Source of the DNA: Bombardia bombarda
Taxonomy: Eukaryota > Ascomycota > Sordariomycetes > Sordariales > Lasiosphaeriaceae
Assembly: GCA_030512295.1 (NCBI GenBank)
Contig: JAULSR010000007.1
Location: 1,078,501-1,142,500 of the forward strand
DNA length: 64,000 bases
Reading direction: 5' to 3'
The notes beneath the pieces were generated by a model that saw nothing but the letters and a program-made list of their open reading frames with translations, searched no databases and was not told where the DNA came from. Shown piece by piece: positions 11,828 through 24,715 of this stretch (position 1 is its first letter; each line of letters begins with the position of its first letter). Position numbers and translations under genes: made by a program.

Positions 11828-12736
11828 TTAAACCTTCTTCTTGCACTTCTCCCAGTTAAAGAACAACTTCTGGACAAACTTGAGATCCGTCGAGTCGACC
11901 TGGCAAGGAAACAAACACAATCGTCATCAGTCATTGAATCGGCTTTTCGGTAAAATATAAATGATACAGTTGGAAGAAACACTTATGAGAGAGAGAGAGA
12001 GAGTGAAGAAGGTATTTTGAGAATGCAGTTCCCACCACTCTTCTTCTAGCAGCTTCTCCATTGAATCTTGATGTTTTCGGGTATCTTTACCGTCAGTAGG
12101 GCGCTCTTTGTCTGGTCCGGCGGGCTGAGCCGGACTTCGGAGTTGATGTTGAGCAGGCCTTCGATGCCGCAGGGGGACCAGACGGTGGTCTCGATACCGA
12201 ACTGGTCCGTCTTGAGGTAGTTGTCGTCGTAGGGGCCCTTGAGGGTCAGGGTACTTGAGATCTGGGGTTTTTGTAATGGGGAGTTATCAGCATCAGGAGA
12301 TTTCATCTGGGATGGAAGGGAGGGGTTGAGTGATTACCTGTTTCGAATCGCCCGAAAAGTAATAGGTCGCCTTGCAGGTGCCGGTATCGCCGACGGGGAG
12401 CTGGGCATAGCCACGGTAGTCGGCCTTGAAGACAGAGAACTGCCAGCCGCCGGGGTACTTGAGCTTGACGTTTAGCTGGCAGTTCTTGCGGTACTCTGAC
12501 GCCGGGATGTTCTTGCCCGCCTGGGCGACGAAGCTGGCATACAGCAGAGTCAGCGTCGTGAGGTCCGACGACAGCTGTCCCGAGACGGAGCCGGCGGGGC
12601 ATCCTGATCCCGCAAAAGCGAGGCCGACGATCTGGACCTGGTTCTCAGGCGGCACCTCGTCATCTTGAGACACGTTGAATGCGGGCAGAGCCGATGTCAG
12701 GCCAGCGAAGAGGGCAAGGATGCTAGGAAGATGCAT
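11828..12736 (-). CDS. Secreted DUF4360-family protein
   Basis: Small secreted protein of unknown biochemical role (DUF4360), common in ascomycetes. It starts with a signal peptide (MHLPSILALFAGLTSALP) and carries the family blocks: GSGCPAGS, a Thr/Leu strand, the RKNCQLN motif, YPGGWQFSVFKADYRGYAQL, then VWSPCG and LNINSEVRL. Three exons (12736-12338, 12261-12091, 11899-11828) give 213 residues. The family C-terminus (LLTVDSTDL...FNWEKC) is recovered only by splicing out 191 nt (11900-12090). Reading through instead gives an alternative tail ending IKIQWRSC and a stop at about 12046. That unspliced intron also holds a GA dinucleotide run at ~11988-12005. The first intron is 12262-12337. The next gene is transcribed toward this one. 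Confidence 0.85.
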
Positions 12737-15076
12737 TGTTGGTGATACTATTTTGATGGAAAGATGCTGTTGGGGTTGTTGGATGATTGATGATTGTTGT
12801 AGGATGACTTCAATGGTGATGATCTTGTCTCTTTATACTCGATATTGATCAGGCTTCGAGAGGTGGCCAAGCCTAGACAACATCACCAGACAGTGTCTCC
12901 TGCTCGAACATGGAGTTTCTATTCTTGTCGCCATCGCATCATGATATGAGGGTAACATCACTGTATTGTCCATATTCCGTCGAGGCCCAGAAGTCAGTCA
13001 ACCCCTGCCACAACGATCGAGACCTTCCACAATGGGCAGATATTTTACCTGTAAACATCAAGTCTACAGGCTGCACCAGATGTCAGTCACCAACCACGGC
13101 CCGCAGAGCACAGAATAAGCTTATTTATCTTGATGAAATGCATCACAACTAATTTACTTAGCTTCAGAGCTATTTTGAGATACATTGCGCACTTTTTACA
13201 CACTTTCCCAACGTCAGTTGAGTGGTTCGACTGGCGGTCTGGGGCGATGGTGAAAGTGAAGCTAACGTCGACTACTCTATGCCGGCAGACTGCTGTAGTC
13301 GCTTCCCAGAAGGACCGAGGAAGATACATTATCCATCGCCACCAGCTCAGTGGGTTCATGTCAGTCAGTTGAGGTAGTTCACTGCCAAGTTGCGCATATT
13401 AATATGGCCGAACCCAGATCACCCGTGCACCTCGCTCTCTCGCAAAAGGGGGCCCAGCAGACAGGAAAAGGGGGGTTCAATTATGTCCAGCAGCACGTGA
13501 GGGACTTGTTGTGCGGCCAAACCCGGTAACTGGCTAAGGTAATGGTGTGGATGGATGGAAGGCGAGGTGAAGGGTCTTTGAGTAGGGATTGAAGCTAGCT
13601 GAGAGTCGGCCGAATAGGCTAAACAAAATAAACAGAGTTGGGGCATGTGCACAGGATTTATATACAAGCCGTCCAATCATGACACTGCATGGAGAGATTA
13701 AGCTCGTGATTCATCATCTTGGGAAGCTGGATTATGAGCCCACCCTTCCTTTCTCCTACCAAGATCACCTTCCTCCAGCATCAACCTTAAAACCTTGTTT
13801 TTCCCGTCTGTTGAGAGAGAAGGAGGGAGGGGGGTTTATACATGAGGTGCCAAAGTAATGCCATTACTATGAATTTTAGGTAAGGTAGGTACCCTAGGTA
13901 GTGTCAAATCAAGTATTGAAAAGACGTGGAGACAGCCCGGGATTGAACCCACGGCCTTTCCCAAGTTCATTAAAAACGCGCCTGCTGCGAGGTGACATGT
14001 CTCATGCTGCAAACTTGGGAAGGTGCAGGAAAGCCCACGGGCAGACCCGTGCCTGCCACTTGTCAGCTAGTGATCTCGTCTGAATTTTCCTTGGCCGCGG
14101 CCAAAATTTCTTCTTCTTGCTTCTCCACACACTGTTAACTCCGTTGCAATTCTCCCCAACTCTCTTCCGTCATTGAGATGGGGCTGGCGCTCAATTGTTT
14201 AAACAACCAACTCGGCACCCGAAGTTGCGGTCTCGGACTTAATCGGCATGCACCAGTTTTCTTTTATAATCATGGTCGGGCATCGGGTGCTGCATCGTCC
14301 CGTCTTCGCCAGCACTTACGGCCTTGTCACTGCCCACGACATTCGCAGCGTGTCCTTGGCAAACAAGTCCGTGTCCAAAGATCATCGCCATTAAAGACAG
14401 ATAACCCAACCACTCTGTGTCAAATCGTCACCTCTTTTCCGTCTCGCATGCGAGGGCCCTGCTGTGCGATGGCTCCAGCCGGCGATACGAGGTACTGCAC
14501 AGCCAAGACTACATACGGGTAGATCAATTGCCACCTGTCTACCAAGCCACTCGTTTACTGACCTTCATCTCAGCATCTTTTCTCGTCTCCGTCGTCTTTT
14601 CCCCGTCCGCACTCAGCTTGTCAACCTCAGGGAGTTCAGTCTAAGACAGTACGGGCGTACTGTCGCTATCAATGGACGTCTGGCTGAGACTATCGTTATT
14701 GCGACTTACATGTGCACTGGTTAGCGTCCCTTTGATCATGTCTCAAGCGCCCGACCCGTTTGTCGCACAAGATCACGGCAGCGGATCCAGCCATGCAAGG
14801 CCAAATTTCCGACTGTGGGGACTTGGGAACCTCCGAAGGGAGGCTGCTGCTCATCCCATGATGCACGCTTCCTTGACTGACGCCTGCTCCTTGACTGAGG
14901 GGATACGGCTTTAGATAAAGGCATGAGACAGCTCCCCATCTGCCAGACCAGAGAATGGGGCAAACCAAGTAGACCAACTTCTTGAGCTATTGCAACCTGA
15001 CAGCTTGACACATCTCTCGCCATCAGTCAGTCCGTTCAAGCACAGTTATTCGAGTAACACGCCTTCAACTATCACG
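12737..15076. other. 2.3-kb gap; tRNA-like fragment, no gene
   Basis: Upstream of both flanking secreted-protein genes. I see no supported gene. Near 13932-13955 the minus strand contains a GGTTCAATCC box resembling a tRNA B box, but no complete cloverleaf forms around it. The remainder has only short, unconvincing frames. Confidence 0.4.
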
Positions 15077-15791
15077 ATGCATCTTATCAAGTCTCTTGCG
15101 CTCGTCTCTTTGGCAGCCCTTGCCTCTGCCTCTACCACTGCAGCGCCAGCCGCACCGCCAGCTGTACCGTCAGCTGCCTGTGCCGGTCCGGGTGGCCCGC
15201 CGCCTGCCTGTGTACACATCAACGATGTTGAGACGCTTGTCGATGCATACCTTCGCATACTCTCCAACGCCAAATGGGATGATGCCGACGCCAAGTACTT
15301 GGCTGAGAGCTTCGTCGACACCTCAGACAGCATCAATATCCTGGCTGGCATCCCTCTCGGCAACGCCACATTTCCCACCAAGGCAGCCATCATCGAGCAT
15401 GAGAAAACCGCTGTAAGCATGAGCCCTGCCCTCCACATCCTTGTTCCCACAATGTTACACCTCGGCATTCAACGTTCCACCACATCAGACCGCTCTCGTG
15501 GCTTTAATCAAACACTATATCCTCATAAATGGTTTAATACCGATTATTGATTTTGTATAGCCCGACAATCTTCCTATCAAGGTGACCCTCAAAGGTCCCG
15601 TCAACTGCGAGTACATCTCGTTTGTCTGGAGCGCTATCTTTGGCGCGGGCAAGCTTGTCCGCGGCCTTACAATCCTGGGTGTCACTAAGGAGGCCGGCTG
15701 GTGGCAAATCAAGAGCATTGATGTTGAGTTCAACAGCATTGCTTTTCTTGAGAACATTGGCGGCTCGTGTGCGCCGCCGACCAGTGGCTAG
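15077..15791 (+). CDS. Secreted NTF2/SnoaL-like domain protein
   Basis: Predicted secreted protein of 188 residues. It has an N-terminal signal peptide (MHLIKSLALVSLAALASAS) followed by an Ala/Pro-rich linker and a domain that looks NTF2-like: ETLVDAYLRILSNAKWDD, a FVDTSDSINILAG strand, then VTLKGPVNCEYISFVW and GWWQIKSIDVEFNSIAFLENIGG. Such folds appear in many secreted fungal proteins and polyketide-cyclase-like enzymes, so no reaction can be assigned. One intron is inferred (15413-15560, GTAAGC..TATAG); without it the frame continues only a short way into non-coding sequence. I chose ATG 15077 over an upstream in-frame start because it opens the signal peptide directly. Confidence 0.75.
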
Positions 15792-16726
15792 AAAGACCGG
15801 TGGGTCATCTGTCGATGCAGCCATGGAAAAAGCACTCACCTCTATCAAAATTCATAATGATCGGAGATGAGGAAGGAAGAGATTGAGCACATGTTTTGCG
15901 AGCAATGCACATCTAGATAATGCCATCAAGAACGGCGGCCCCCCATCATACCTGCGCTATTAGAATATACAACATTTACTGTCAGTCGTTCTGCATCAAT
16001 CTGTTCTTTTCACACTTCAACATCTGCGTGGGATTTCGTTTGTCAGTGTCTATTCTACTGATTAATCTTAAGGCAGGAGTAGTTCGAGTTGCAAGTTATT
16101 GAACATCTGAGAAAAGTCATTTTACTTTCTGGATCCATTCGTGGCATCAATTGATTACGGAAATCAGAATCTTGGGACAGAATGCGAATATTAGAAGAGA
16201 TATGCCCATTTTCTCCTATTTGCTCATCTTCGTCTTGGTCTGAGGGTAAACTCGGAACATGGCATGACAGATCCGACGATTTCACTCCTCTACCCCCAAC
16301 CCTCCATCTTCCCAACAAGGCATCCTTGAACCTACGTCACTGTGACAACAGGACAAACAGGGTGATGATACCTCAAAGTATTGGCCAACATGTAGTATCT
16401 ACACTCGACATTTCGATTACGAACTCACAGACAGTATTCAACATATTATCGCCAACAAACTTGAGAAGTGATACAACTACCTCGGCATCTCTGCGGCTTG
16501 GTTACATGGAAGGAATCAATCACGTGTAACCCATAAAGCCAAGCGTTTTAGTACAACTGCCAGAGTCTTTTGGACCGGTTGATCCACACCCTCTTCATTG
16601 CTACATGCATGAAATTTCATAACCATCAACCTTATTATTTGTATAGCACATAATTCGCTTACAACATACAAAGTTACAAACACCAAACAACCTTTTCATC
16701 ATAGTACATAGTACAATCCCTCCACA
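15792..16726. other. Intergenic, nothing recognisable
   Basis: About 0.9 kb between two plus-strand genes. The ~100 bp before 16727 are A/C-rich and probably form the leader of the TMEM86-like gene. No other feature is seen. Confidence 0.45.
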
Positions 16727-17464
16727 ATGTCCACCGCCGCCAACACCAACATAAGCCTCAACGCCCTCCTCACCCCCTCGTCCATCATCCTCGCCCTCTC
16801 CCTCACCACCTCCCTCCTCTACGGCCTCCTCCTCGTCCACGTGCCCCCATCCCCAACCCGCACCTTCAACAAGACAGCCTCCACCGCCCTCCTCGCCCTC
16901 CTCGCCCACCTCCACAGCACCAACCAACCGCTCCTCCCCGCCGCCCTGGCCCTCGGCTCCGCCGGCGACTTCTTCCTCGCCCTCCCCGAGTCCACCTTCA
17001 AAGGCGACGACACCGCCTTCCTCGCCGGCCTCTCCAGCTTCCTGGCCGCCCACCTCCTCTACGTCAAGATCTTCTACGCCGCCGGCACCCTCAGCCCTGA
17101 CCATGTCTTTGCAGACCTGCTCAACAGCCTCTCCAGCTGGCGCATCCTCCTAGCCGGCTTCCTCACCCTGGGCTTCGCCCCTATCATGCTCGCGCAGCTG
17201 GTACCCCGCGTCGAGCGCGGCCTGCGCGCGCCCATCATCGTCTACACGACCGCCATCGTCACCATGGTGCTGGCGGCGCTGACCATAAAGGACAACGGCC
17301 GCGCCCTTGTCGGCGCGGTGCTGTTCATGGCCTCGGACGCCATCCTCGCGGCCGATAGGTTTCTGGTGGCGCCGGCGTCGCACCATCAGGGGTGGATGCC
17401 GTATGCGGTCTGGGGCTTGTATTATTCCGGCCAGTTGCTTATTACGCTGGGGCTTATTTACTAG
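16727..17464 (+). CDS. YhhN/TMEM86 family membrane protein (lysoplasmalogenase-like)
   Basis: Intronless 245-residue polytopic membrane protein. The YhhN/TMEM86 family includes mammalian lysoplasmalogenase (TMEM86B), which hydrolyses the vinyl-ether bond of lysoplasmalogens. The family blocks are visible: ALGSAGDFFLALPESTF around residues 80-96, FLAGLSSFLAAHLLY, LVGAVLFMASDAILAADRF and the terminal YYSGQLLITLGL. About seven to eight hydrophobic helices can be read. The conserved Asp residues of the GD and SD blocks are present, so activity is possible, but whether this fungus makes plasmalogens is unclear. Codon third positions are strongly C-rich, suggesting good expression. It converges with the PRP24 gene. 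Confidence 0.85.
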   Translation: MSTAANTNISLNALLTPSSIILALSLTTSLLYGLLLVHVPPSPTRTFNKTASTALLALLAHLHSTNQPLLPAALALGSAGDFFLALPESTFKGDDTAFLAGLSSFLAAHLLYVKIFYAAGTLSPDHVFADLLNSLSSWRILLAGFLTLGFAPIMLAQLVPRVERGLRAPIIVYTTAIVTMVLAALTIKDNGRALVGAVLFMASDAILAADRFLVAPASHHQGWMPYAVWGLYYSGQLLITLGLIY

Positions 17465-17816
17465 TTTAGATTACGGGGTGTTGTTGCTATTGTACTTTGG
17501 CATTTTGCTGCATTGCGTTGCATTGCATTGTTTGGAGTTGAGGTCAGGAAAAATAATAGATTTGCGACATAGCTCGCATTGATAGCAAGCATGCATGATA
17601 CGCCCACATCACAAAGTCAACACAGGGCCAAGAAGATGCACGATACAAAGAATATGTGTTGAAGGAAAAATCAAAAGAGTAAACCGAAGCTAATGGGTAT
17701 TCATAATTAATCACCAGGTGAGACCGAGGCATCCATCCCTGAATGGTATCATACAACACACACTCCCACACATATATGCCTTCATGCCGTACCAGTCATA
17801 TGCCCTAGACCGAGTC
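17465..17816. other. Convergent 3' gap between TMEM86-like gene and PRP24
   Basis: 350 bp of 3' flanking sequence for two convergent genes. No additional feature is seen. Confidence 0.4.
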
Positions 17817-20800
17817 CTAGTCCTTTTTCGGCTCCTTGCCCTCCAGGAACATCTTCTTGAAGTCCGCATTGCTTTTCGGCGCCACCCCTGTTGTAGGAGT
17901 AGCAGGAGTAGCGGGTGTCCCATTGGTTCCATTGGCCTCCTTCTTGACCGATCCTATAAACCCCAGTCCTCGTTTCGTGCCACCCCGCCCAGCACCGGCA
18001 GTCTCCGGATCGCCGGCGGCGGCGGCATCAGCTCGGCAGCACTCGGCTTCTTCGTCGTCGTCGTCGTCGTCGTCGTCGTCGGCCCCTGATCGATACGATC
18101 AATGCGAGTCTCGCCCTTCTCCTTGAACATCTCGGCAACGGTGCCCACCCGCAGCTTCTTGCCACCCTCGATCACCATCCCGTTGATCGTCAATGCCGCC
18201 TTGTTTGCAGCCGACGTATCTCTGAACTCAACAATGGCACCACCGTGTTGCGGGTGTAGGACTAGCTTCACGATAGGCCCGACCGACGGCAGAATGGACC
18301 GAACTCGGGCATCGTTCATGGTATCGGGGATGCCAAGTACCGCAACAGTGCGGGCCTCGATATCCGCAGCAGTCGGGGCGGCCGAAGCCGGGCCAGTAGA
18401 CGATGGTGACCCGACAGCCGGGGACTCTGGGTCTGGCGATCCTGCGCCTCCATCCCCCCGACTTGTCGCCGTTGTCTTTGTTGTGAGCGGTTTGGACAGC
18501 TCGACTTTGATCGGGTGTTTCCCAAAAACGAGCTTGTCCAGAGTCCTGATCGCTTCCTGTGCTTCTTCCTTGGTCTCCATCACCACAAACGCCGTTCCGT
18601 GGCTTTGACCAGCAACATTGCGGGGCACGCGGACACTGACAACTTTTCCAGCCTTTGAGAACCAGCCCTTGACATCCTCATCTGTCGTACTGCGAGGAAG
18701 ATTAAGGACATGGAGCTCGCGTTCCTCGACCTGGGCGCCTTGTCTCTGTTGCCTCCCAACCGGGTCAGAGAACTTGGCCTGCAACTTGTATTTGCCGCCC
18801 TCGAGGGATTTGCCGTCGAGCTTGGTGGCTGCAGCCGCGAATGTGCGATCGCGGAAGGACACGTAGCAGAACCGGCGCTTGGTGTTGAACTTGAGACTGG
18901 GAAAGCGAACGCTAAAGACTTCTCCACAGTCCTTGAATAGATCGCGAATGTACTGCTCGTCAGCCTCAGGGGGGTAGTTGGTCACGAATAGAGTGCAGTC
19001 AGTGGCCGCCGTGACCTGGACGGGCTGATCGAGAAAATATTTGCCGTCTCGAAGCAGTGCCGATCGCGCGTCCTCGGGTGACCGAAATTCGATGAGCGCC
19101 ACAGCTGGAGCGCCGGGTTGTTTTTGCATGTCGATGTTGTTGATATGCCCATACTCGCGGAAGAACTGCCTCACCTTGGTCTGTGTGACCTCACTGGAGA
19201 GATTTGACACAAAGACCGATGTATTTTCTCTATCGCGCTTGGTATCGACCCCGTTGGTCTCCTCATTCTTAGGTCGCTTGCTAACCGCATCGCCTTCATC
19301 CCCAGGTGTCGGCTCACGCTTCCGCTTGGCGCCAGGGGATTCGCCAGCTTCAGGAGCGTCCGTCATCGTGTGGTCCTTTGCCTCAGTTACATATGCATAT
19401 GCAGCTTGCGCTTGAGCTTGTGCCTCGGCAGCTTGAGCCGCCTCTCTCTCCCGACGTTTGGCGACACCCTTTCTAGTCTTGTAAATCGTGTCTTGGGCTT
19501 CGCGTAGGGTTTCCGCGAGCTCGTAATCGTTGCAGTGCTGTAGGTAGACGTCCATTATCCTTTCCGGCCAGTCCAGCGTGCGTACCTTCAGAGCCTTGCT
19601 GAATACACGAGTGGCAAATGATGGCACCCTCAGGCCTTGTGACATTGTGTTTGGCGTGGGGCTTCGTGTCTTGCTCTTGGTAGCCGCAAAGACAACCATC
19701 TCCCAGAGGAACCAGCTGAGCCAAAAGTCGTAGCTGTTGGCATGAATCGCTATCTCGGACAGCTGTTCCCACACAGCGCGGGCTCCCTCAATGTCATCCT
19801 TCTTCTCGGTTAGGAATTGTATCAGGATCTTCTCCAATCGGAAACTCGGGTCGCCCTGGTACTCGTCGCCATATCGTCTCTTGCCCCAGTGTCTCACATC
19901 TTCGAGCGCGGACGGAAGGCCCACCTCGGCGAGATCAACTGCCTCCTCGCTCGCAAGAGGATTCATCGCTGTGCGCTTGAGATAGCCACACCAAGCCGAA
20001 TACATGTCCAGCACGCCAGTCATGCCGTCCCTGTCCAGCTGCGCGCAGTTGGTGGCGGCGTGTTTAATCCTCTCGATGTCAATAAAGTTCAAGCCAGCTT
20101 CCTCGGCGGCCAGAATGTAGCGTGCCCAGATGGGTCCAGACCAAGGGACATGATGCACAGCACTTTGGAGAACATCCAGAATATTAGGGAGAATATTGCC
20201 AAGCACTCGCGAGCGGCCAGCCTTCACATCCGAGTGCGAGCTAGAAATGAGGACGATGTAGTTACGCCACGTGTGATCATCCGAGGCAAAGATGCCGGTG
20301 AGAGCACGAGAGAAAAGTCCGAGGCAGATCTTGAGGTTGACAACCGTATCCCTCTTGCTCTTGGATTGTCTGATCTCCCAGTCAAGATATTCAGTCATGA
20401 CCGCCTTCGCGGCTGCGGGATCGGCCGACTTGGCGGCAAGATTGAGCTTCAGCTCGAAGGGGTCGCGCAGATCGTAGAGGCGCTTGGCGTCTTTTGCGTT
20501 CTTGATGACTTGCTGCATCTCGGTCTCGTACGCGTTCGGGTTGTATTCGGAGAGAAAGCTCGAGAACATCTGCGACGTGTTGTCCCAGGTGGCGTGGGGC
20601 ATGGCAAGCCGGTTCTTGAACAGATGAGTTATTCGGCGGATGCCGGCCTCGGTGGCTGTGCGCGCGAGCAGCTCCATCTCGACCGACACCCAGCGGTTCC
20701 ATAGCTCGTGGCTGTCGGAGAGACGGTACTGGACGGCCTCGTAGCCCTGCTGCCAGAGGTTGAGGGCGACATCGAGGGTGAAGGTCTCCCGGCCGAGTTG

Positions 20801-21025
20801 CTGCTCTTCGATGGGCCAGTTGGCGTCGCTGCCGGGCTGGCAGTCGGAATAGAGGGACCAAAAGTACTCGCAGTACGACATCCACACCATGAGGCTTCCA
20901 GGCTCGGCAGACACGGCGCGGCGGAAATGCTCGACCACGTTGACGCGGCTCTCGAGATCCGAGGCCTTTGCAAGCTGGCGGTCGACAAAGTCGACCCAGT
21001 TATCCTCCCCCACCGGGCTCGCCAT
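17817..21025 (-). CDS. PRP24: PRP24/SART3-like U6 snRNP assembly factor (frame change near 3' end)
   Basis: Nuclear RNA-binding protein that anneals U6 with U4 snRNA and recycles U6 (family knowledge). The N-terminal ~550 residues carry HAT-type helical repeats as in SART3 (for example DIEGARAVWEQLSEIAIH). Four RRMs follow, starting near TSVFVSNLS, CTLFVTNYPPEA, RELHVLNLPRS and RTVAVLGIPDT. The main frame from the ATG at 21025 stops at 17954 after ...RNEDWGL. However, a Gly/Arg-rich stretch (GRGGTKRGLGF) and the LSm-interaction box SNADFKKMFL lie in another frame ending at 17817. Joining them needs a 1-nt frame change near 17985-18000 or a 53-nt intron with weak sites. A Thr run encoded by (ACG)n lies just before. 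The start at MASPVGEDNW has an AAAATGG context; an ATG at 21112 is also in frame. Confidence 0.88.
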
Positions 21026-24000
21026 TTTGTTAGCTTTGGGGGTCAGGACGCCCGTTTCATGGGCGAAAGAAAAGAGGAGTTCGTCGGCGTTGGCAATCAG
21101 AAAAGTGTGCACTGCACGCTGTTGGAAACGGAAATCTGCTTGGGCAGGTGGTTGAGGGGGGCCCTGCGAGCATCGGAATAGGACAGCAAGGCAGGTAGTG
21201 AGTAGAATAGCTACAGACTAGCAGGAGCAGTAAACAGCAAAGGCTGAGGTAGTTTTGGGTGATAGGTTGGTTGCCTGCCCTGGACTGAAGCAAGCAGCAG
21301 CGCAGCAGCGCAGCAGCTCCAAATCTGAAAGGTCGCACACAGTGCGCGCGTGTGGTGGGTGGGTACTTCTCTCAGGTCGTGCTTTCCTTTCCCTCTTGCC
21401 CGCCGCCGGATTTAGCGGAAACTGCCCTGCACGAAGGGCCCGGTGATAATTCGAGCTTGGCGAGCGCTACGACTGGACAAGAGCTGCGACGGCTTGGGCC
21501 TAGACTCGGCTGTGGCCCTGAGGGGGGCGCCCTGTGGAATGGCACCTCTCCGGCCGGCGAGATGACTGGTGTGCGATCTTAATTTTTTTCCGTGGGGTCC
21601 CTCGGGTCCCTGTTTTTGTTTTGCGGGGATGGTTGCGTTTGACACCGGGGCTGCGATTCGTGCCTGTTGCTTCGCGCCCAGTTACAGGTTTTTCTTGAAC
21701 CTCCTGCAGCAAAGTCGGCCCACTTGCCCACTTGCCCGCCTATCCCGTACTCTTGGTCCAAATTCGGCAAACTGAGGACGTCAGCAATAACATATCTCAC
21801 TGTCGCGCTTCTGTCTGGTCAGGCTCCGAGGGGAGAGGATGGAGGGCAGGAAAAAGGAAGAGGGATGGAAGCAGCAGGCTGGCAGGCTGGCAGGCTGGCA
21901 TGGCAGGCTGGCTAGGTACGAGGGCGGCGGGCGGCGGGCGGCACCTACGGGACGGAAAGAGATACCTACGCACATGCCAAGCTTGCGACCAAGCACTTTC
22001 AGCTTAGCCTCTGGAGGACAAACAGACAGGCAGATGGGCCCCTCCACCTCACAACCACGCGACCAGACCAGAGTGACAGACCTGCCAGGCGGCCAGAGAT
22101 GCAATCACGTCACGATAAGGCGTCGAGTTACGTTTACAGCTTTAGTTGTAGTGGTTGCGGTGGTTGCAGTTGGTCGCAGACACACGGAACCGAGGAGTGC
22201 TCCCGCAGCACCCTCACTCAGGTCCTTCGCGGCGGCGACCTGCCTCGGGCTTTGCCCACTGGGGAGGTTGCGGTGCACGAGGGGGCATGGGATCGACGAG
22301 GCCTAGACTGCTTCTATGCAAGCCCAGTCCCAATCGCACCTTCCTCAGGGCCCGATCTCGACTGCCACTAGCGAGACTAGGTGACCTACAGGTGCAAAGG
22401 CTCCGGCATTCCGTGGGCGGCCACTTATTCATTGCGGCTTGCGTAAGCTATCCACTCTCACATAACTGGTGTGTCTGTTGTCTGTCCATATTATACACAG
22501 TAATATGGCGTTGCGGTGTGTTCAGTCCAGTGAAGCCTTCCCCGCTTCTCGCTTCGGGGCGGCGGTCAGACGGGCAGGCAGATGCAGTCTCGTCAGTGTG
22601 ATCAGAGTGGGAGCGTCCGTCCACTTCATGAACGCAAAACACAAAACTATTTGCAAGTCCAGAACCAATGTGGCTTGGCCCAGATTATGGGTTGTTGTCC
22701 GCCTGGATCAGTCAGTGGGTGCGTTCCTCTAGTGCTAGCTACCTAGGCATGTCCCAATCTCGCGCAGTTTGGCGGGTTTCATGTGGTCGGTGTCGAGCCC
22801 AGACCCTTCGCTGATCCTGCTGATCTCGTCTGTTCTTAACCAATGGGCGCACTAGCTTCCCTCCACAACCCAAGCCCTTCAACCTTCTTTTTTTCCTTTG
22901 TGGAGGGAGCTACCGTTTCCGCTCCAGCGCCCACCCTGAAAAATCGGCCAGATTTTCGGTGCTCTGGCGGGACCAACAGGAACACTCGATCCAGAAAAGA
23001 GCCATTCCCTTTTTTGAAAATTTCCCTCGGACCTCAGAGGGCTAGACGCAGTGCTGTCTGTTGTCTTCAAAAGCGCACCACTCGGCCACAGCGACAACGG
23101 ACTTGCCGTCGTAAAATCTGCCCGTGAGACCTATGACGTAGATGGAGCTGCATGGTGCCGTCATATCCGGGAGCCCGCTGCTAGTTGTTCCAGATTCGGG
23201 ATGGGACGGGGCTGCGCGGAATTTCGATTCGAACTGTGTGGTCGTGGTGGGCAAAAGGGAAATTGGCAAAAAATCTCGCGTCATCAGGCTAGCGCGATAG
23301 CGTCTTGTCGCAGCTCCGACCCAGGCTCCCAATGCAAGCCAGGCCCGACTGAGCGACCGAATCCTTCTCCAGCAACAGCCAAGCTCACCAAGGTTCCCAG
23401 GTCCCGTTCCTTCCAGCCCCCCGCCGCAATGAGGGTGTCCGGAATCGAGGCCGCCTGTTCTCATTCGCTGCTCCTATCTCACCGTCAGTTTGTCGCTTGT
23501 GTCCTTCTAAGATACGGGATCTTGCAATGGCTCGTCGACCCCCAGAATAGGGTTCTAGAACACGTTTCAGGACGACCCTGTGCTCTGGTTGCACAGTAAT
23601 GTACCAACGCTCCAACAGAGCGCGAGCATGCAAATTGTCAAACATGATGGATTTTTTCATTTTCGCTCATGATTAAATAAGTCGGCTATCAACAGACCAA
23701 AAAGAAGCGATAACTCAAGTTCTGGCGCATTCGCAGCACCCCATCGGCAACCCCATTCAGTATCTCCGGATCCAGACTGCGGCTACGCACCAGTGTGCGC
23801 CAGTGTCCCATGTTCAGAGACCCCAACCCCCACTTTCCTTTTGGTGTTTTTGATCCTTTTCTTAGTCGGGCACCTCGCTCCCATTCTTTTGCATCTCCCA
23901 AGAGGCTACGGCACATGCATCGCTGCAGTCTGCATGTGCCAACTTTTCGATCGTCGGCTATCCCATCACGCCCATCACATTCATATCTTTCTGCCCCTGT

Positions 24001-24715
24001 CTGCCCCCATTCCCCGCAGGGTCCGTTCATGATTAATCCGGATCATGCCAACCACCATCCCGGACTTGGATCATGAAGTTGAAAGGTTATTAATAGCTGC
24101 AGCTCGACCAGTGCAAACATCGTGTCTTTCCCCCATCATCCCACAGTTTACTTACTGGATTCTATCATACAATGTTGCATTCACGACCAGCATTCGTGAA
24201 CAGTTGCATGCCTCGGTACAGACGTGAGGAAACGAAGAAGAACGGGAAGAGAAGTGCTAAAATTAATCGAGAAGAACCGAAGGGGATGAGGCGGCCACAT
24301 CCGTACTCGCGGGGCTAAATGACCATTTTGAGCCAGAGTTTGCAGCAAAGGCCCGACAAGTGTGCTGCACTGCACGTCAGCACACTTGCCAGGCGAGCCA
24401 GGCACCATTCTCCCTGGCGACTCGCAGACCGTTTCATGGACCGCAATTGGAAATACAATTATACCACGAATACACAATATACACAACTTTCACAAACTTA
24501 ATACAATCCGACTCAAGAGACACGTCCTCCAAGCCACAGGCATATAGTCTAGACCTATAACATGTCTATCGGCACTTTTAAGTTGCTAAATGAACCAAGT
24601 CGCAAAGATACATAATGTGACGTTGTCAAAACTATGACAGGTAATAACATCCAAGTCCGCGCTCGTGGAGGGTTATTGACATGCTTTGCTCTGTTTTAAC
24701 CCATGCCACTCACTC
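21026..24715. other. 3.7-kb gene-poor region
   Basis: Upstream of PRP24. It is GC-rich from about 21340 to 22450 with short tandem GCAGGCTG units near 21880-21910. It holds only frames without a plausible start, domain or splice logic. I see no gene, RNA gene or transposon that I can support. Confidence 0.4.

Noticed and set aside
13920..13996. tRNA-like sequence on the minus strand (GGTTCAATCC box, GAGACA/TGTCTC ends)
   Set aside because: The T stem has two non-pairs and no D arm or anticodon stem forms, so at most it is a degenerate remnant.
19817..20704. 295-codon plus-strand frame opposite PRP24
   Set aside because: Antisense of the HAT-repeat region; no start context or domain.
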